In this document: piece after piece, positions 13,437 to 23,171 of the stretch
How the letters are laid out: the number at the start of each line of letters is the position of its first letter
Position numbering within the stretch: position 1 is the first letter of the stretch
From: Archivesica marissinica
Lineage: Eukaryota > Mollusca > Bivalvia > Venerida > Vesicomyidae
Assembly (NCBI GenBank): GCA_014843695.1
Contig: CM026400.1
Coordinates: 34,242,435 to 34,306,434, forward strand
Length of the DNA: 64,000 nucleotides
Direction of reading: 5' to 3'
Made by a program: the position numbers and the translations under genes
The notes under the pieces: generated by a model
The model's database searches: none
What the model was told of the DNA's origin: nothing
What the model saw: the letters and a program-made list of their open reading frames with translations, nothing else

Positions 13437-13613
13437 ATACAGTTAAAATGATCTAAAGCAGCCAGCCAAGGGAATCATAGAAAATGGCTGCTTAGCACAT
13501 GTGGCTCCTTAATAGAGAGCAAATGTATAATAAAACAACATAATTATTGGGAATCTTGAAACTGGCTGTTTAATACAGGTTGGTAGCTTAATGGATATGA
13601 TCACTAGCACAGG
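13437..13613 (+). mobile_element. MITE-1 copy (degenerate)
   Basis: This is a diverged member of the ~180-bp inverted-repeat family best seen at 14296-14475 and 31228-31409. It shows GCAGCCAGCCAAGG, GGCTGCTTAGCACA and an end near ACAGGTTTGACA. Confidence 0.7.
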
Positions 13614-13701
13614 TTTGACAACAACGGGCATCACAAAAGCATACAGGTACAGTAGCTTGCATTTACCTGCTAAAATTAACATTACTAACTAACTGGGTCA
13701 T

Positions 13702-13912
13702 TGTGTGTGTTTCATGTGCAATGATACAAACATGGAGACCCATTCCAGAGTCTCCTCTGGTTCTTTTACGTGCACGGTTTAAAGCACTGACACGAGACCT
13801 CGGTTTAACATCTCATCTGAAAGTCATTTTATTAGGGTCAGACGGGGGATCGAACCTACGATCCCTGGATTACCAGTCCAGCGTGTTAACAACTGGACTA
13901 CAGATCCGTCAG
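13702..13912 (-). repeat. SINE-C copy, tail truncated
   Basis: Read on the minus strand it has a tRNA-Thr-like head (CTGGACTGGTAATCCAG arm and GGTTCGATCCCCC B-box), then the SINE-C body (ACCGAGGTCTCGTGTCAGTG). It lacks the 3' tail seen in the copies at 35.7 and 63.5 kb. It lies just 3' of GPR107-like exon 5. Confidence 0.8.
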
Positions 13913-13983
13913 TTTGCAAATTCACCAATGCTTATACCAGTTTGAACCAGATCTTCTAAACAATTACGGTGCAAATTTCATAC

Positions 13984-14210
13984 CTATCTTGTCCATGCTG
14001 TTTGCCATTGGTGGCGGGTCTGTTAGAATAGCTGCCCTGCGGTGTCTGCCTCCAGTCTTACCAAACAGGTACGAGTCACTGAGCGGCGACGATGCATGAG
14101 CACCAGTGGCATCTCTGCGTGCAATGTTACGTGCCATCCAGAAGGTCTCGATCGTTTGGTTACTGATGATCAGGTCCTTCACTGCCTTACCTCTTCTCTC
14201 AATCAGCACC
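13984..14210 (-). CDS. GPR107: GPR107-like exon 5 (furin-type site)
   Basis: Acceptor TTGTATTTATAG|GGTGCTG; donor AAGATAG|GTATGA. It encodes VLIERRGKAVKDLIISNQT, then a less conserved loop with GRHRRAA (basic RXRR) and PPPMANSMDKI. One base of the next codon is left over, so the gene continues. Confidence 0.85.
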
Positions 14211-17200
14211 CTATAAATACAATTTTATAAATAAATAAATTTCTTTGATGCTATCGATGAATCATAGATTTTTCGGTGAAATAATATAATAAATATACAG
14301 TCAAACCTGTCTTAAGCAGCCAGCCAAGCGAGTCGTAGAAAGTGGCTGCTTAGCACAGGTGGCTGCTTAATAGAGGTCAAATGTATAGTAAAACAACATA
14401 TAAGAAATCTTGAAACTGGCTGCGTAATACAGGTTGGCTGCTTAATGGAGGTGACCACTAACAGGTTTGACTGTATATATAATAGAGAGCTAAGATCAGG
14501 GTTCATCCGAGGACAGAATGTTTGGAAGAAGCGAGAAATCGCGCAATTATTCACTTAACCCTTAAAATGCAGAATAAATTGGGAAGAATGTGCAAACAAA
14601 ATAGATTCAGGATCTATGTTGCTTGCTATTCAACCAAGTGTGTTAGTTCCACCACCCCAATAGCAAACACCATTGAGCCTGATCAAATGGTACTCGTTCT
14701 GTGCCTTCTGATCTGCAAAACGAATATACTCGTTTCCAGCAAAACCGTAGTTGGTTTAAACATATTTATTCCACTATATACATTCACAAAACAATACATG
14801 CACACAAAATCAAAGAATAGGAAAGGATCAAAATGGAAGCAGAGCTTATATAGAAACATTTTAAGGGTTAAGTGAATAATTGCGCCGTTTCTAAATCTCC
14901 CAAACATTCTGTCCTCGGATGAACCCTGATATTAGCTCTATTATATATATATATATAGTCAAACCTGTGTTAGTGGTCACCTCCATTATGAACCCTGATC
15001 TCAGCTCTATAGTTGATACAGTGTTCCTTGCCTGTTACACTGTAACTTACTTTTCTCTCTTGAAGTCCATTCTAAAGAACACAATGGCTTGTGTGTCTTT
15101 CTTCTCATCTTCCATGTCCTCATCCTTTGTGCTCAGTATACATTTATCTGTGTAGTCCTCCTGCAACATCATTAACCACGTATTTATCCTCGCTACGCAT
15201 GCTTATCATGTGTAATTCAAAATAATATTTAGTTAAATAAACTAAACTCTGGTTGACGGCCACTCTCCGAACATGGGTTTTACTTGCCCCGGGCGTCGCA
15301 ATAGTATTTATCCTCGCTAGCATCTTATCATGTGTAACAAAATGTATATTTTAATTTTAGTTAGAATAAACTAAACTCTGGTTGACGGCCACTTGTCCGA
15401 ACATGGGTTTTGACTTGCCCCGGGCGTCGGGCAATAGGATTTGTCAAGCCCTGATAAGATACATGTAATTGTACATGTTATATAAATAACACATGTTACA
15501 AATTGCACCACTAATCACAAGTACGCATGCAAGCACCCAGGACCACTCGGGGCTATAGAACTGAAGACAAGGCCCTTCATGCCTCACTAACCGCTCTCAA
15601 TGCTAACAACTGTATATTGTAACATTCTCATGGAAAGGAATTTACATAAGTTCTCAGCTTGCTTTCCAATACATTTCAGATATCCTGTGTGTTGTATACT
15701 GTATATATATTGTATGAACTGAATCAAATATGTTTAAACTATATAAATAAAATTCTGTTCTGTTAAAAAATTCCCAGTTTTCCCTAGGTGGCCCCTGATA
15801 AGCAGTATTTACACAAGAAGATACTGATGTGGAACGGCTGCTATACATGGGAGGTGATAAAGGTGTTGTATGGCATTTATGTGGAGTAAAACGTAACATC
15901 CTCGATGTAAACTTCAAACATGATACTTCGGGTTTAGTGTAATCACATACACTGTTAACATTATTATGGCTGGATGGGGGGGGGGGGGGGGGGAACTACC
16001 ACTGTATAACAAATCTCATCACATAATCAGATGATTATTTCAATATGCCACAACTTCATTACTTAAGTACAATACTACCGGAACAATACTACCGGAACAA
16101 TACTACCGGAACAATATGGTTTGCTGGAGACACTGTTTAATCCACCTATATGGTTTGCTGGAGACACTGTTTAATCCACCTATATGGTTTGCTGGAGACA
16201 CTGTTTAATCCACCTATATGGTTTGCTGGAGACACTGTTTAATCCACCTATATGGTTTGCTGGAGACACTGTTTAATCCACCTATATGGTTTGCTGGAGA
16301 CACTGTTTAATCCACCTATATGGTTTGCTGGAGACACTGTTTAATCCACCTATATGGTTTGCTGGAGACACTGTTTAATCCACCTATATGGTTTGCTGGA
16401 GACATTGTTTAATCCACCTATATGGTTTGCTGGAGATACACTCACTACAATCAACACTTCAAACAAATAACATAGATAATGTGATTGCTTACAATATATC
16501 CACTGGCGCCCGAGTTACTCGTCACATCCAACGTGAAACCAAACTGAAAACATATCAAACAGATTTAACACTAGGAAATGTTGACAGATATTATTGAACT
16601 AAATGTACATGGTTCCGAGGAGGGCCAATACCTACTTACTAATGTTATCAATAGTTATTCAATACTGGTCGAGTTAGGCTGCAGCAACTCAACAGGAAGC
16701 TGTTACATCCTCCATGTCTCATACTAGACCAGAATTTTTGGGAGAAGTGAGAAAGCGCGTCATTGCGTCCTTAAATGGTATTATTGAATAAATTTCAACA
16801 AAATATGGTTAAAATACACAATAATACCATTAAATACAACATTTGAATAGTAACCTATTGGGGGAGAAGTGAGGCCCCAGGGAGGAGTCCAGTCCCTAAG
16901 GTGACTACTTTGCCCATGTCACCCCTAGAATGAGCATGTCCACACTGGGAGATATATATCAATGTCAATTATCATATAACAGTCACAGGTAGTAGACATA
17001 TATATACCATACAGGGCTCATTCTAGAGGGTGACATGGGCGAAAGAGTTGCCCTAAGGACCCTGATTAGCCCCCTGGGCCCCACTTCTCTAAAAAATAAA
17101 AATGAAAAATAAATTATTATTTTTTATAATTTTTATACAAAATTTTGTCCAGTAAGATACACTGGCCCATTATAAAGCACTGCTTCTATTCATACATGTA

Positions 17201-20200
17201 TATTCTATTTAATGGTGATATTGTGTATTTTAACCATATTTTGTTGAATTATATTAAATAACACAATTTAGAGCCCCAATCGCGCGCTTTCTCACTTCTC
17301 CCAAACATTCCTATATAATAGATTTGTTTGATTTACTTACATCTTAAACCATAGAAAAATTCTGATACACAAACGTTCAGAAATTATTTTTGTGCATCAG
17401 TTGCAAGTGAACAAGATATCTCAAGTGGAGCAGTCTCATTCAAATAAAACCATTGTTGTAACGAATGTCATAAATCCACAAAGTACCCTCGACTTATGGA
17501 AGAATCCAGCTTAATATCAGCATTCTCAAGCAATAAGTTGGCCCTCGATTTATAGCCGATATCGATTTATAGCCGATATCAATTTATAGCCGATATCGAT
17601 TTATAGCTGATATCGATTTATAGCTGATAATATATGGTAACGATCTTGGGCAGTGTTGGCTGGTATTTCTCGGGGATGGTATTTCCCCTGAGGTAAATAC
17701 CGGTTTTCTGAAATTCTCAGGTGGTATACATACCGTAATGTTTCATATAGCAGTCTCTTGTGGAAGTCGTGATAGCGCAGTGGATGCGCGTTCACTTCAG
17801 ATGCGAAAGGTCCGGAGTTTGAGCCCCGCTGGAGCCGTTACGATTGTGCCCTTAGGCAAGGCATTTAAAGTCCATGTTGCCTCTTATCTCTCCCTCGTGG
17901 CGATGGATTCCATCAGGAATGAGGTCTCCAGATTGATTAATATCAGTTCTAAGAACTTGTTTCGTAATCGAGCTAAATAAATTTGTACAAACATAATGTT
18001 TCATATAACGGTCTGAGGTGGTATACATGTACATACAGTAGTATTTAATATAATGGTCTGAGGTGGTATATATGTACATACCGTAATGTTTCATATAACG
18101 GTCTCCGGTGGTTTACATGTACATACCGTAATGTTTCATATAACAGTCTCAGATGGTATGCATGTACATACCATAATGTTTCATATAATGGTCTCAGTTG
18201 GTATACATACCGTAGTGTTTGTAATTTTTTCCGGAGCCTTTAGAAAGACAAAGTTGGTGAGATTAAATGTAAGTGTTCCATGCTTCAGAAATCCAAAGCT
18301 ACTCAATGTGAACTCCTTACGAGCATCACCCTGAAATGAAGAATATATTACATCAGGCCAAACCAGGAGGATCTTGGGGCCAGGTTGATGCTTACTAAGG
18401 CAAACAAGGAGTGTCTATGGCCAAGGGCTAATGCTTACTGATATTATGCCCAAAAAGGAGGGGTCAGGGCCGATTCGATTAAAAATTATACTGGTCGCTA
18501 GCGTGAACCCTGTATATTCCATTCAGCAACCATGAGTGCGCACCTGCAAACCTGACGACTACAAGAACATCATAATCTTCAGTTTATCTTCATTTGATGT
18601 TAAACAACTCGCGGGGATGTAATATTCCTCCTGTAATGTATAGTTCAGTAATGAGAGACATTACTGGTTTTCTATTACCTCTTGAAAGACAAAGTTCAGT
18701 TAATTTCAAAATGTATGTTGTCCTTTATGTTGGAATCGCTTATGTTTAATGTCGTATTCTAACCAGATGATGTAGTAGGGTAATTTTAAATTGGATATGT
18801 CATAGCGTCCACAATGAAGCACTCAGATCGGACCACTTTCCCGTTCATTCTGGACCTTCTCACTGTTAGAGCCGAATGTACTTATTACTTTATGTTTGTT
18901 CCATTAATGTCAAACCCCTTGCAGGGACGTAGACATGTTTTCCTGGGCAAGCTTAACCGACCTAAGTGGTTAACCAGTACTAAGCAATGTGTGTGAGGTG
19001 CAGGGTTGGCCGGGAAATACCGCCGGGAAATGGAAATACCGGTATTTCCCGCCCCCGCCCCGGGAAATAAGCCCAGAAGTGGGAAATAAGATTATGTATC
19101 TTCCAAACACGTTTTTTGCTCATTTGTATGCATTGCTACCACTCTATAAGTGCTTAAACTGTTTCGTCCCTGCCAGGGGTACTCATCAGGTGGCATCATT
19201 GGCAACCACAACCGTTTTTTTTTTTATTTTATTGTTTTTTTTTATTTTATTGTTTTTCTTGTTGGAATGACAGTGTATTCCAGTGAGATTAGGACTATAG
19301 AGTATGGACACCTTTGTCTAATTGGCTGACATCTCTCACACCTACATGTATCTTGAAATTGAAGTCCCACAACACACCTAACACCTGACTGGGCATTGCT
19401 AATTGAAATTGTGTACACACAAATAGTGTGGGTCATCTCAAATTATGATTCTGACTTCTTTAATAACTAATTGATTATTTTAATAATACAGCTATATTAT
19501 GAACACATTTCAGGGATAATCCTAAAAACATTTGCATTTTGCCTACTACATTAAACATTTAAAATACCTCCAATAAATGTATGTATAAACTCCTTAAACT
19601 GTGTTTGTATACAATGTATATTAGAGTAATAATGAACAGTCTCAATAATGTTAGATCTCTAACATTTATATAAAGATTATAAGCAATGCGTAAATGCCAC
19701 TATGAATGCCTGTATTTTTCGTCATATTCTTCAAAAGCAGTTCATTTTCATCCTGCACACATGATACTACAATCAGTACACCGGGTAATAGAAATTGTAT
19801 GGTATATATACCCGTATTTACCACCAAAATCATCCAAATTCTTATTTCCCGGTATCCAAATTCTTATTTCCCAGTATTTCCCGCCGTCCCGGGAAATACT
19901 CTTATTTCCCGGGAAATTGCCAACCCTGGTGAGGTGCCTTGCTCAATGACACTACATATGTGGCCTGACCGAGTATCGAACCATGGACCGTTCGATTCCA
20001 AATCCGACGCTCTACCACTGGACCACGAATGACACACAGTGAACTTTAAGTGTATAAAAAGGGTATGTACATGTATGTTCCATTAATGTCAAACCCTTGC
20101 GAGGACAGACATGTGTAGTGTATTTCGGAGTGGGTAGAACACCGGCCTGGCTAGCTCAGTTGGTAGAGCTGTCCCAACTAGTGTTAGGACCTTGTGGGTT

Positions 20201-20773
20201 CTAGTCCCATGTCTGGTCACTAACTTTTCTGCTCATTCTTAGCTTGGTCACTTTAATGGCGGCGAGGATATCTGGTTTGGTACGTGCAAAGGACTACAGG
20301 TGCGGCTCAAGGGATCTGAGTGCAGCTTCTAAACTATAACAGTATAAATGAGGGGAGAGTGTTGTGTATTTCGGAGTGGGTAGAACATCGGCCCGGCTAG
20401 CTAGAGCTATTGTTCAGGAGGTCGTCGGTTTGAGTCCACTGTCTTTGCTTGGTCACTTTACATGTTTTCTGGGCATGCTTAGCCAAACTAAGCAGTTAAC
20501 CACTACTAATCACTGTCTGACAGATACATACGTGGCCTGACCGACTATCGAACCATGGTCAGTTCGATACCAAACTCTCAACCATTTTTGTTTATTTTAA
20601 AATTTGATCTTTTCCGAATTTTATAAGAGTGCACAGTTAGTCTGACCAAGAGAAATCTGATGTATATTGACCTTTATATCAAGATGATGTATTCGTCCAT
20701 TTATAACGCTCAAACACAGGAATATAACGACTGTTTTTGCTAATAAATAATTCTCTGCCAACCCAGCAGCCAT
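13984..20773 (-). CDS. GPR107: GPR107/GPR108-like seven-TM Golgi protein, 5' part
   Basis: Five exons (20672-20773, 18211-18330, 16493-16543, 15051-15160, 13984-14210) join in phase to 610 nt, or 203 residues. The start is an ATG opening a signal-peptide-like N-terminus (hydrophobic VVIFLCLSV at 15-23, likely cut near G26), followed by RIHHLDIK. Then come FTLSSFGFLKHGTL, FGFTLDVTSNSG and EEDYTDKCIL, lining up with the luminal domain of vertebrate GPR107/108. A furin-type site RHRR (183-186) sits in the loop region where this family is reported to be cleaved. The family works in Golgi/endosome trafficking. The seven-helix domain is not visible; its exons must lie below 13984, in the gap, or off the window. 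Orthology to GPR107 rather than GPR108 cannot be decided. Confidence 0.88.
14296..14475 (+). mobile_element. MITE-1 copy (Tc1/mariner-like)
   Basis: About 180 bp with perfect 13-bp-plus inverted ends (TACAGTCAAACCTGT at the left, ACAGGTTTGACTGTA at the right) in TA-rich flanks. There is no coding capacity. CAGT-starting ends and TA context fit a non-autonomous Tc1/mariner/pogo element. The interior carries repeated GGCTGCTTA motifs. It lies in intron 4 of the GPR107-like gene. Confidence 0.82.
14440..14990. mobile_element. ~550-bp palindromic nested element
   Basis: The left arm (about 14447-14572) and right arm (about 14857-14989) are reverse complements: GACCACTAACAGGTTTGACT and AGTCAAACCTGTGTTAGTGG, then TCATCCGAGGACAGAATGTT and AACATTCTGTCCTCGGATGA, then an AATTATTCACTTAACCCTTA pair. 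An inverted-repeat element (ends ATCAGGGTTCATCCGAGG) appears to lie between two MITE-1 ends. The centre has no recognised gene. Confidence 0.7.
15051..15160 (-). CDS. GPR107: GPR107-like exon 4
   Basis: Acceptor GATGTTGCAG|GAGGAC; donor GAGAAAA|GTAAGT. It encodes EEDYTDKCILSTKDE (first E being the exon's GAG-adjacent residue in the joined reading) through FFRMDFKREK. It ends after two bases of a lysine codon, completed by exon 5. Confidence 0.88.
15178..15430 (+). repeat. ~125-bp direct duplication
   Basis: Two adjacent copies share TATTTATCCTCGCT, TATCATGTGTAA, AACTCTGGTTGACGGCCACT and TTGCCCCGGGCGTCG, with small indels. It lies in intron 3, just 5' of exon 4 of the GPR107-like gene on the minus strand. 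Confidence 0.8.
15976..15993 (+). repeat. Poly(G) run of 18
   Basis: An uninterrupted G18 after GGAT. Its length in the assembly is likely uncertain. It could form G-quadruplexes on the plus strand. Confidence 0.9.
16113..16436 (+). repeat. 34-bp minisatellite
   Basis: About 9.5 nearly identical copies of TATGGTTTGCTGGAGACACT plus GTTTAATCCACCTA. The last copy ends about 55 bp from GPR107-like exon 3. Near-identity suggests recent expansion. Confidence 0.93.
16493..16543 (-). CDS. GPR107: GPR107-like exon 3 (51 nt)
   Basis: A short 17-codon exon, phase 0 at both ends, encoding FGFTLDVTSNSGASGYI. Acceptor GATATGTTTTCAG|TTTGG; donor TATATT|GTAAGC. It matches the FGFSLDRT segment of vertebrate GPR107. 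It is too short to find without splice context. Confidence 0.9.
16733..17312. mobile_element. Foldback element with outer and inner inverted repeats
   Basis: Outer arms of about 105 bp are reverse complements (GGGAGAAGTGAGAAAGCGCG near 16740, matched by CGCGCTTTCTCACTTCTCCC near 17283; AACAAAATATGGTTAAAATA matched by its complement near 17227). Inside is a second inverted pair (16864-16940 and 17010-17095) containing GCCCATGTCACCC/GGGTGACATGGGC and CTAGAATGAGC/GCTCATTCTAG. No open frame is present. It lies in intron 2 of the GPR107-like gene. Confidence 0.75.
17545..17632 (+). repeat. Short ~18-bp repeat (GATATCGATTTATAGCC)
   Basis: About five tandem copies of TATAGCCGATATCGATT with one-base variants. 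Each contains overlapping palindromes (GATATC, ATCGAT). Confidence 0.75.
17710..18216 (+). repeat. ~44-bp array copying a splice donor, split by a SINE
   Basis: Units (TAATGTTTCATATAACGGTC, then TCAGGTGGTATACATGTACA, then TACCG) occur at about 17710-17761 and 17994-18216, with SINE-A in between. On the minus strand each intact unit contains ACGGTATGT, the same bases as the GPR107-like exon 2 donor at 18211/18210. Extra intact donor copies lie near 17732, 18080 and 18125; the copies near 18040 and 18169 have a change beside the GT. Confidence 0.8.
17762..17993 (+). repeat. SINE-A copy 1
   Basis: The tRNA-like head has an A-box-like TAGCGCAGTGGATGCGCG and a B-box-like GGTCCGGAGTTTGAGCCCC. Then comes the body CTCTCCCTCGTGGCGATGGA and the tail AGATTGATTAATATCAGTTC to AATAAATTTGTAC. 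The flanking ATGTTTCATATA on both sides could be a target duplication, but the element sits in a tandem array that itself repeats that string. Confidence 0.85.
18211..18330 (-). CDS. GPR107: GPR107-like exon 2
   Basis: 40 codons, phase 0 at both ends. The acceptor is TTCATTTCAG|GGTGATG and the donor is ACTACG|GTATGTATAC. It encodes GDARKEFTLSSFGFLKHG and a following NLTNF. The donor overlaps a ~44-bp tandem array that repeats the donor sequence. Confidence 0.9.
18897..20038 (-). repeat. SINE-E copy interrupted by a hAT-like insertion
   Basis: The two halves, 18897-19000 and 19929-20038, join to the same element seen uninterrupted at 22507-22672 and 2331-2516. The right part carries GACCGTTCGATTCC and CTCTACCACTGGACCACG, a tRNA-like end on the minus strand. 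Confidence 0.85.
19001..19928 (+). mobile_element. hAT-like non-autonomous DNA transposon
   Basis: A 928-bp element with terminal inverted repeats CAGGGTTGGC and GCCAACCCTG is flanked by a perfect 8-bp target duplication, GTGAGGTG (18993-19000 and 19929-19936). The ends are rich in GGGAAATA/TATTTCCC motifs that extend the inverted repeat imperfectly. No transposase frame is present; the interior holds a T-rich tract (19206-19260). CAGGG-type ends with an 8-bp duplication are the hAT signature. Confidence 0.9.
20077..20592 (-). repeat. SINE-E copy interrupted by SINE-F
   Basis: SINE-E sequence (TTAATGTCAAACCC to AGACATGT) stops at 20114 and resumes at 20460 (ACATGTTTTCTGGGCATGC to CGAACCATGGTCAGTTCGAT). 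The hexamer ACATGT flanks the insert on both sides. Confidence 0.75.
20115..20459 (+). repeat. SINE-F tandem pair with tRNA-like heads
   Basis: Two head copies start with GTGTATTTCGGAGTGGGTAG (about 20118 and 20365). The first continues GGCTAGCTCAGTTGGTAGAG, a good tRNA A-box and D-arm, with a B-box-like GGGTTCTAGTCCC. The second has a shortened D-arm. It is a dimeric SINE or two successive insertions. It is not a functional tRNA gene because no closed acceptor stem was seen. Confidence 0.7.
20672..20773 (-). CDS. GPR107: GPR107-like exon 1 (start, signal peptide)
   Basis: 34 codons from the ATG to RIHHLDIK, ending in phase 0. The donor is AAG|GTCAATAT, a weak site (GTCAAT instead of GTAAGT). 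Phase and homology support it: vertebrate proteins continue HHLALKDD at the same place, and exon 2 resumes with GDARKEF. Confidence 0.85.
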
Positions 20774-21020
20774 GATTTATCCCGACTTCCTGTTGTACGT
20801 AAAATGAAATTTGATTGGTCAATTGATTTATTTTTCATTTTCTTGATCCAATTAAATTTTGTCTTTTATCTTGTTGTTAGATGCACGATTTTTACCAGAA
20901 AATAACAACACATTTATCGCTGTTTAAATAATTTGTAAGAAATTACATTTAGTGTTGAGTCAATGCAATTACGTACGGTAGGTAATCATTTTTTACAAGA
21001 ATGTAAAAAGTGAGTTGTTG
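20774..21020. other. Region 5' of the GPR107-like ATG
   Basis: This holds the 5' untranslated region and probably the promoter of the minus-strand GPR107-like gene. No TATA box at a convincing distance was identified. Confidence 0.35.
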
Positions 21021-21021
21021 T

Positions 21022-22330
21022 CAAAACGGGTGCAGGTCATTTCGTACCCTGTACATTTCGTACCCAATGTCTAAGACGTATCGTACATACGCCTGGACAG
21101 TTCGTACCCAAGTGTAAGGGTTACTGTTAGTGTTAGAGATAAAGATGCTTCGTACCCAAATGTACAGTTCATATCGTAGGGTTAGGGTTAGAGACATTTA
21201 GTACTATTCCTGTATATGACCAAAAAGATTTGTAGCTTCAATTTTTCACAATTATATTAAATTGGATGGATCTTGTCTGCCGAGATATACAGATATGGTA
21301 CAAAACACTTAAACATATGGTACAAACTGTCCAGACTCTGAGTACAAAACATCATTACATAATTATACCTCTAACCCATAATCCTGGGTACAAACTGTCA
21401 AAACTTTGTTACGAAACATCTTTAGCTCTAACACTAACCCTTAATCCTAGGGTACAAACTGTCCAGACTTTGTTACGAAACATCTTTAGCTCTAACACTA
21501 ACCCTTAATCCTAGGGTACAAACTGTCCAAACTTTGTTACTAAACATCTTTAGCTCTAACCCTTAATCCTGGGTACAAACTGTCCAAACTTTGTTACTAA
21601 ACATCTTTAGCTCTAACACTAACCCTTAATCCTAGGGTACAAACTGTCCAGACTTTGTTACGAAACATCTTTAGCTCTAACTCTTAATCCTAGGGTACAA
21701 ACTGTCCAGACTTTGTTACGAAACATCTTTAGCTCTAACACTAACCCTTAATCCTAGGGTACAAACTGTCCAAACTTTGTTACGAAACATCTTTAGCTCT
21801 AACACTAACCCTTAATCCTAGGGTACAAACTGTCCAGACTTTGTTACGAAACATCTTTAGCTCTAACACTAACCCTTAATCCTGGGTACAAACTGTCCAA
21901 ACTTTGTTACGAAACATCTTTAGCTCTAACACTAACCCTTAATCCTAGGGTACAAACTGTCCAAACTTTGTTACGAAACATCTTTAGCTCTAACACTAAC
22001 CCTTAATCCTAGGGTACAAACTGTCCAGACTTTGTTACGAAACATCTTTAGCTCTAACACTAACCCTTAATCCTAGGGTACAAACTGTCCAGACTTTGTT
22101 ACGAAACATCTTTAGCTCTAACACTAACCCTTAATCCTAGGGTCCAAACTTTGTTACGAAACATCTTTAGCTCTAACACTAACCCTTAATCCTAGGGTAC
22201 AAACTGTCCAAACTTTGTTACGAAACATCTTTAGCTCTAACACTAACCCTTAATCCTAGGGTATGAACTGTCCAAACTTTGTTACGAAACATCTTTAGCT
22301 CTAACACTAAGCCTTAATCCTAGGGTAATA
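21022..22330 (+). repeat. ~63-bp minisatellite with TTCGTACCC motifs
   Basis: From about 21300 to 22330 units of 62-64 bp repeat (TACAAACTGTCCAGACTTTG, TTACGAAACATCTTTAGCTC, TAACACTAACCCTTAATCCT), about 16 copies with some shortened units. The 21040-21200 flank has the opposite-strand version (GACAGTTCGTACCCAAGTGT, GTAGGGTTAGGGTTAGAGAC), so the region as a whole is an imperfect inverted repeat. Confidence 0.88.
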
Positions 22331-22506
22331 ATCGTCGCAGACATTGGCTACGAAAAAACAAGGTTACAAAGTGACTGTAATTCGTCAAAATGTCCACTAA
22401 CAAATGCCTGAAAATGGTCAAAACGTACTCATTCCCGGGTGAATATGTACACAATATCAACTTACTATGTACCCAATTCAGGGATGGAACGAATTGTATG
22501 TATGTA

Positions 22507-22674
22507 TGTTCCTTTAATGTCAAACCCCTCGCGGGGACGTAGACATGTTTTCCTGGGCAGGCTTAGCCGACCTAAGCGATTAACCAGTACTAAGCAATGT
22601 GTGTGAGGTGCCTTGCTCACTGACACTACATACGTGGCCTGGCCGAGTATCGAACCCGGGACCGTTCGATTAAT
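22507..22674 (-). repeat. SINE-E copy, uninterrupted
   Basis: This is the cleanest copy of the family, from TTTAATGTCAAACCCCTCGC to GAACCCGGGACCGTTCGATT. It serves as the empty-site reference for the hAT-like insertion at 19001-19928. Confidence 0.8.
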
Positions 22675-22776
22675 TACTTTATAATGTAATCAATTACATT
22701 ACGATAATTTCATTTTCAATTAATTGCCCTTCCTTATTGCTGCTTATAATCTACCTGTGTGCTGGCCGTGTCTGAA

Positions 22777-23090
22777 ATACTGCTGGGAGGGGCACCCAGG
22801 GTATTCCTCCACCTCGTCCATACCTGAAATATTGCTTGGTGGGGCACCCAGGGTATTCCTCCACCTCGTCCGTGTCTGAAATATTGCTTGGAGGGGCACC
22901 CAGGGTATTCCTCCACCTCGTCCATACCTGAAATATTGCTTGGAGGGGCACCCAGTGTATTCCTCCACCTCGTCCATACCTGAAATATTGCTTGGAGGGG
23001 CACCCAGGGTATTCCTCCACCTCGTCCGTACCTGAAATATTGCTCGGAGGGGCACCCGGCATCTACCTCCACCAATAATAGCTGAATAGT
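22777..23090 (+). repeat. 52-bp minisatellite from a dispersed element
   Basis: Five to six copies of a 52-bp unit (GGGGCACCCAGGGTATTCCT, CCACCTCGTCCATACCTGAA, ATATTGCTTGGA). The end at 23040-23090 reads CACCAATAATAGCTGAATAG and GACATGACCTAAGCTG, matching the right end of the 7-kb array near 44780. The element also occurs alone near 63411. It lies about 80 bp 5' of NFKBIL1 exon 1 and may be in its promoter region. Confidence 0.88.
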
Positions 23091-23171
23091 CGACATGACC
23101 TAAGCTGCCGGTGCAACTTTTAACTCCAAATATGAAACAAATACAAACATATTTCAGGATTGATTTACAAA

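Noticed and set aside
20148..20220. A functional tRNA gene
   Set aside because: Good A-box but a poor B-box, no closed acceptor stem and a second degraded head nearby; it fits a SINE.
21170..22330. Telomere-like TTAGGG/CCCTAA tract
   Set aside because: Only two GGGTTA units occur near 21178, and the array repeat AACCCTTAATCCTAGGG is part of a 63-bp minisatellite rather than a hexamer telomere repeat.
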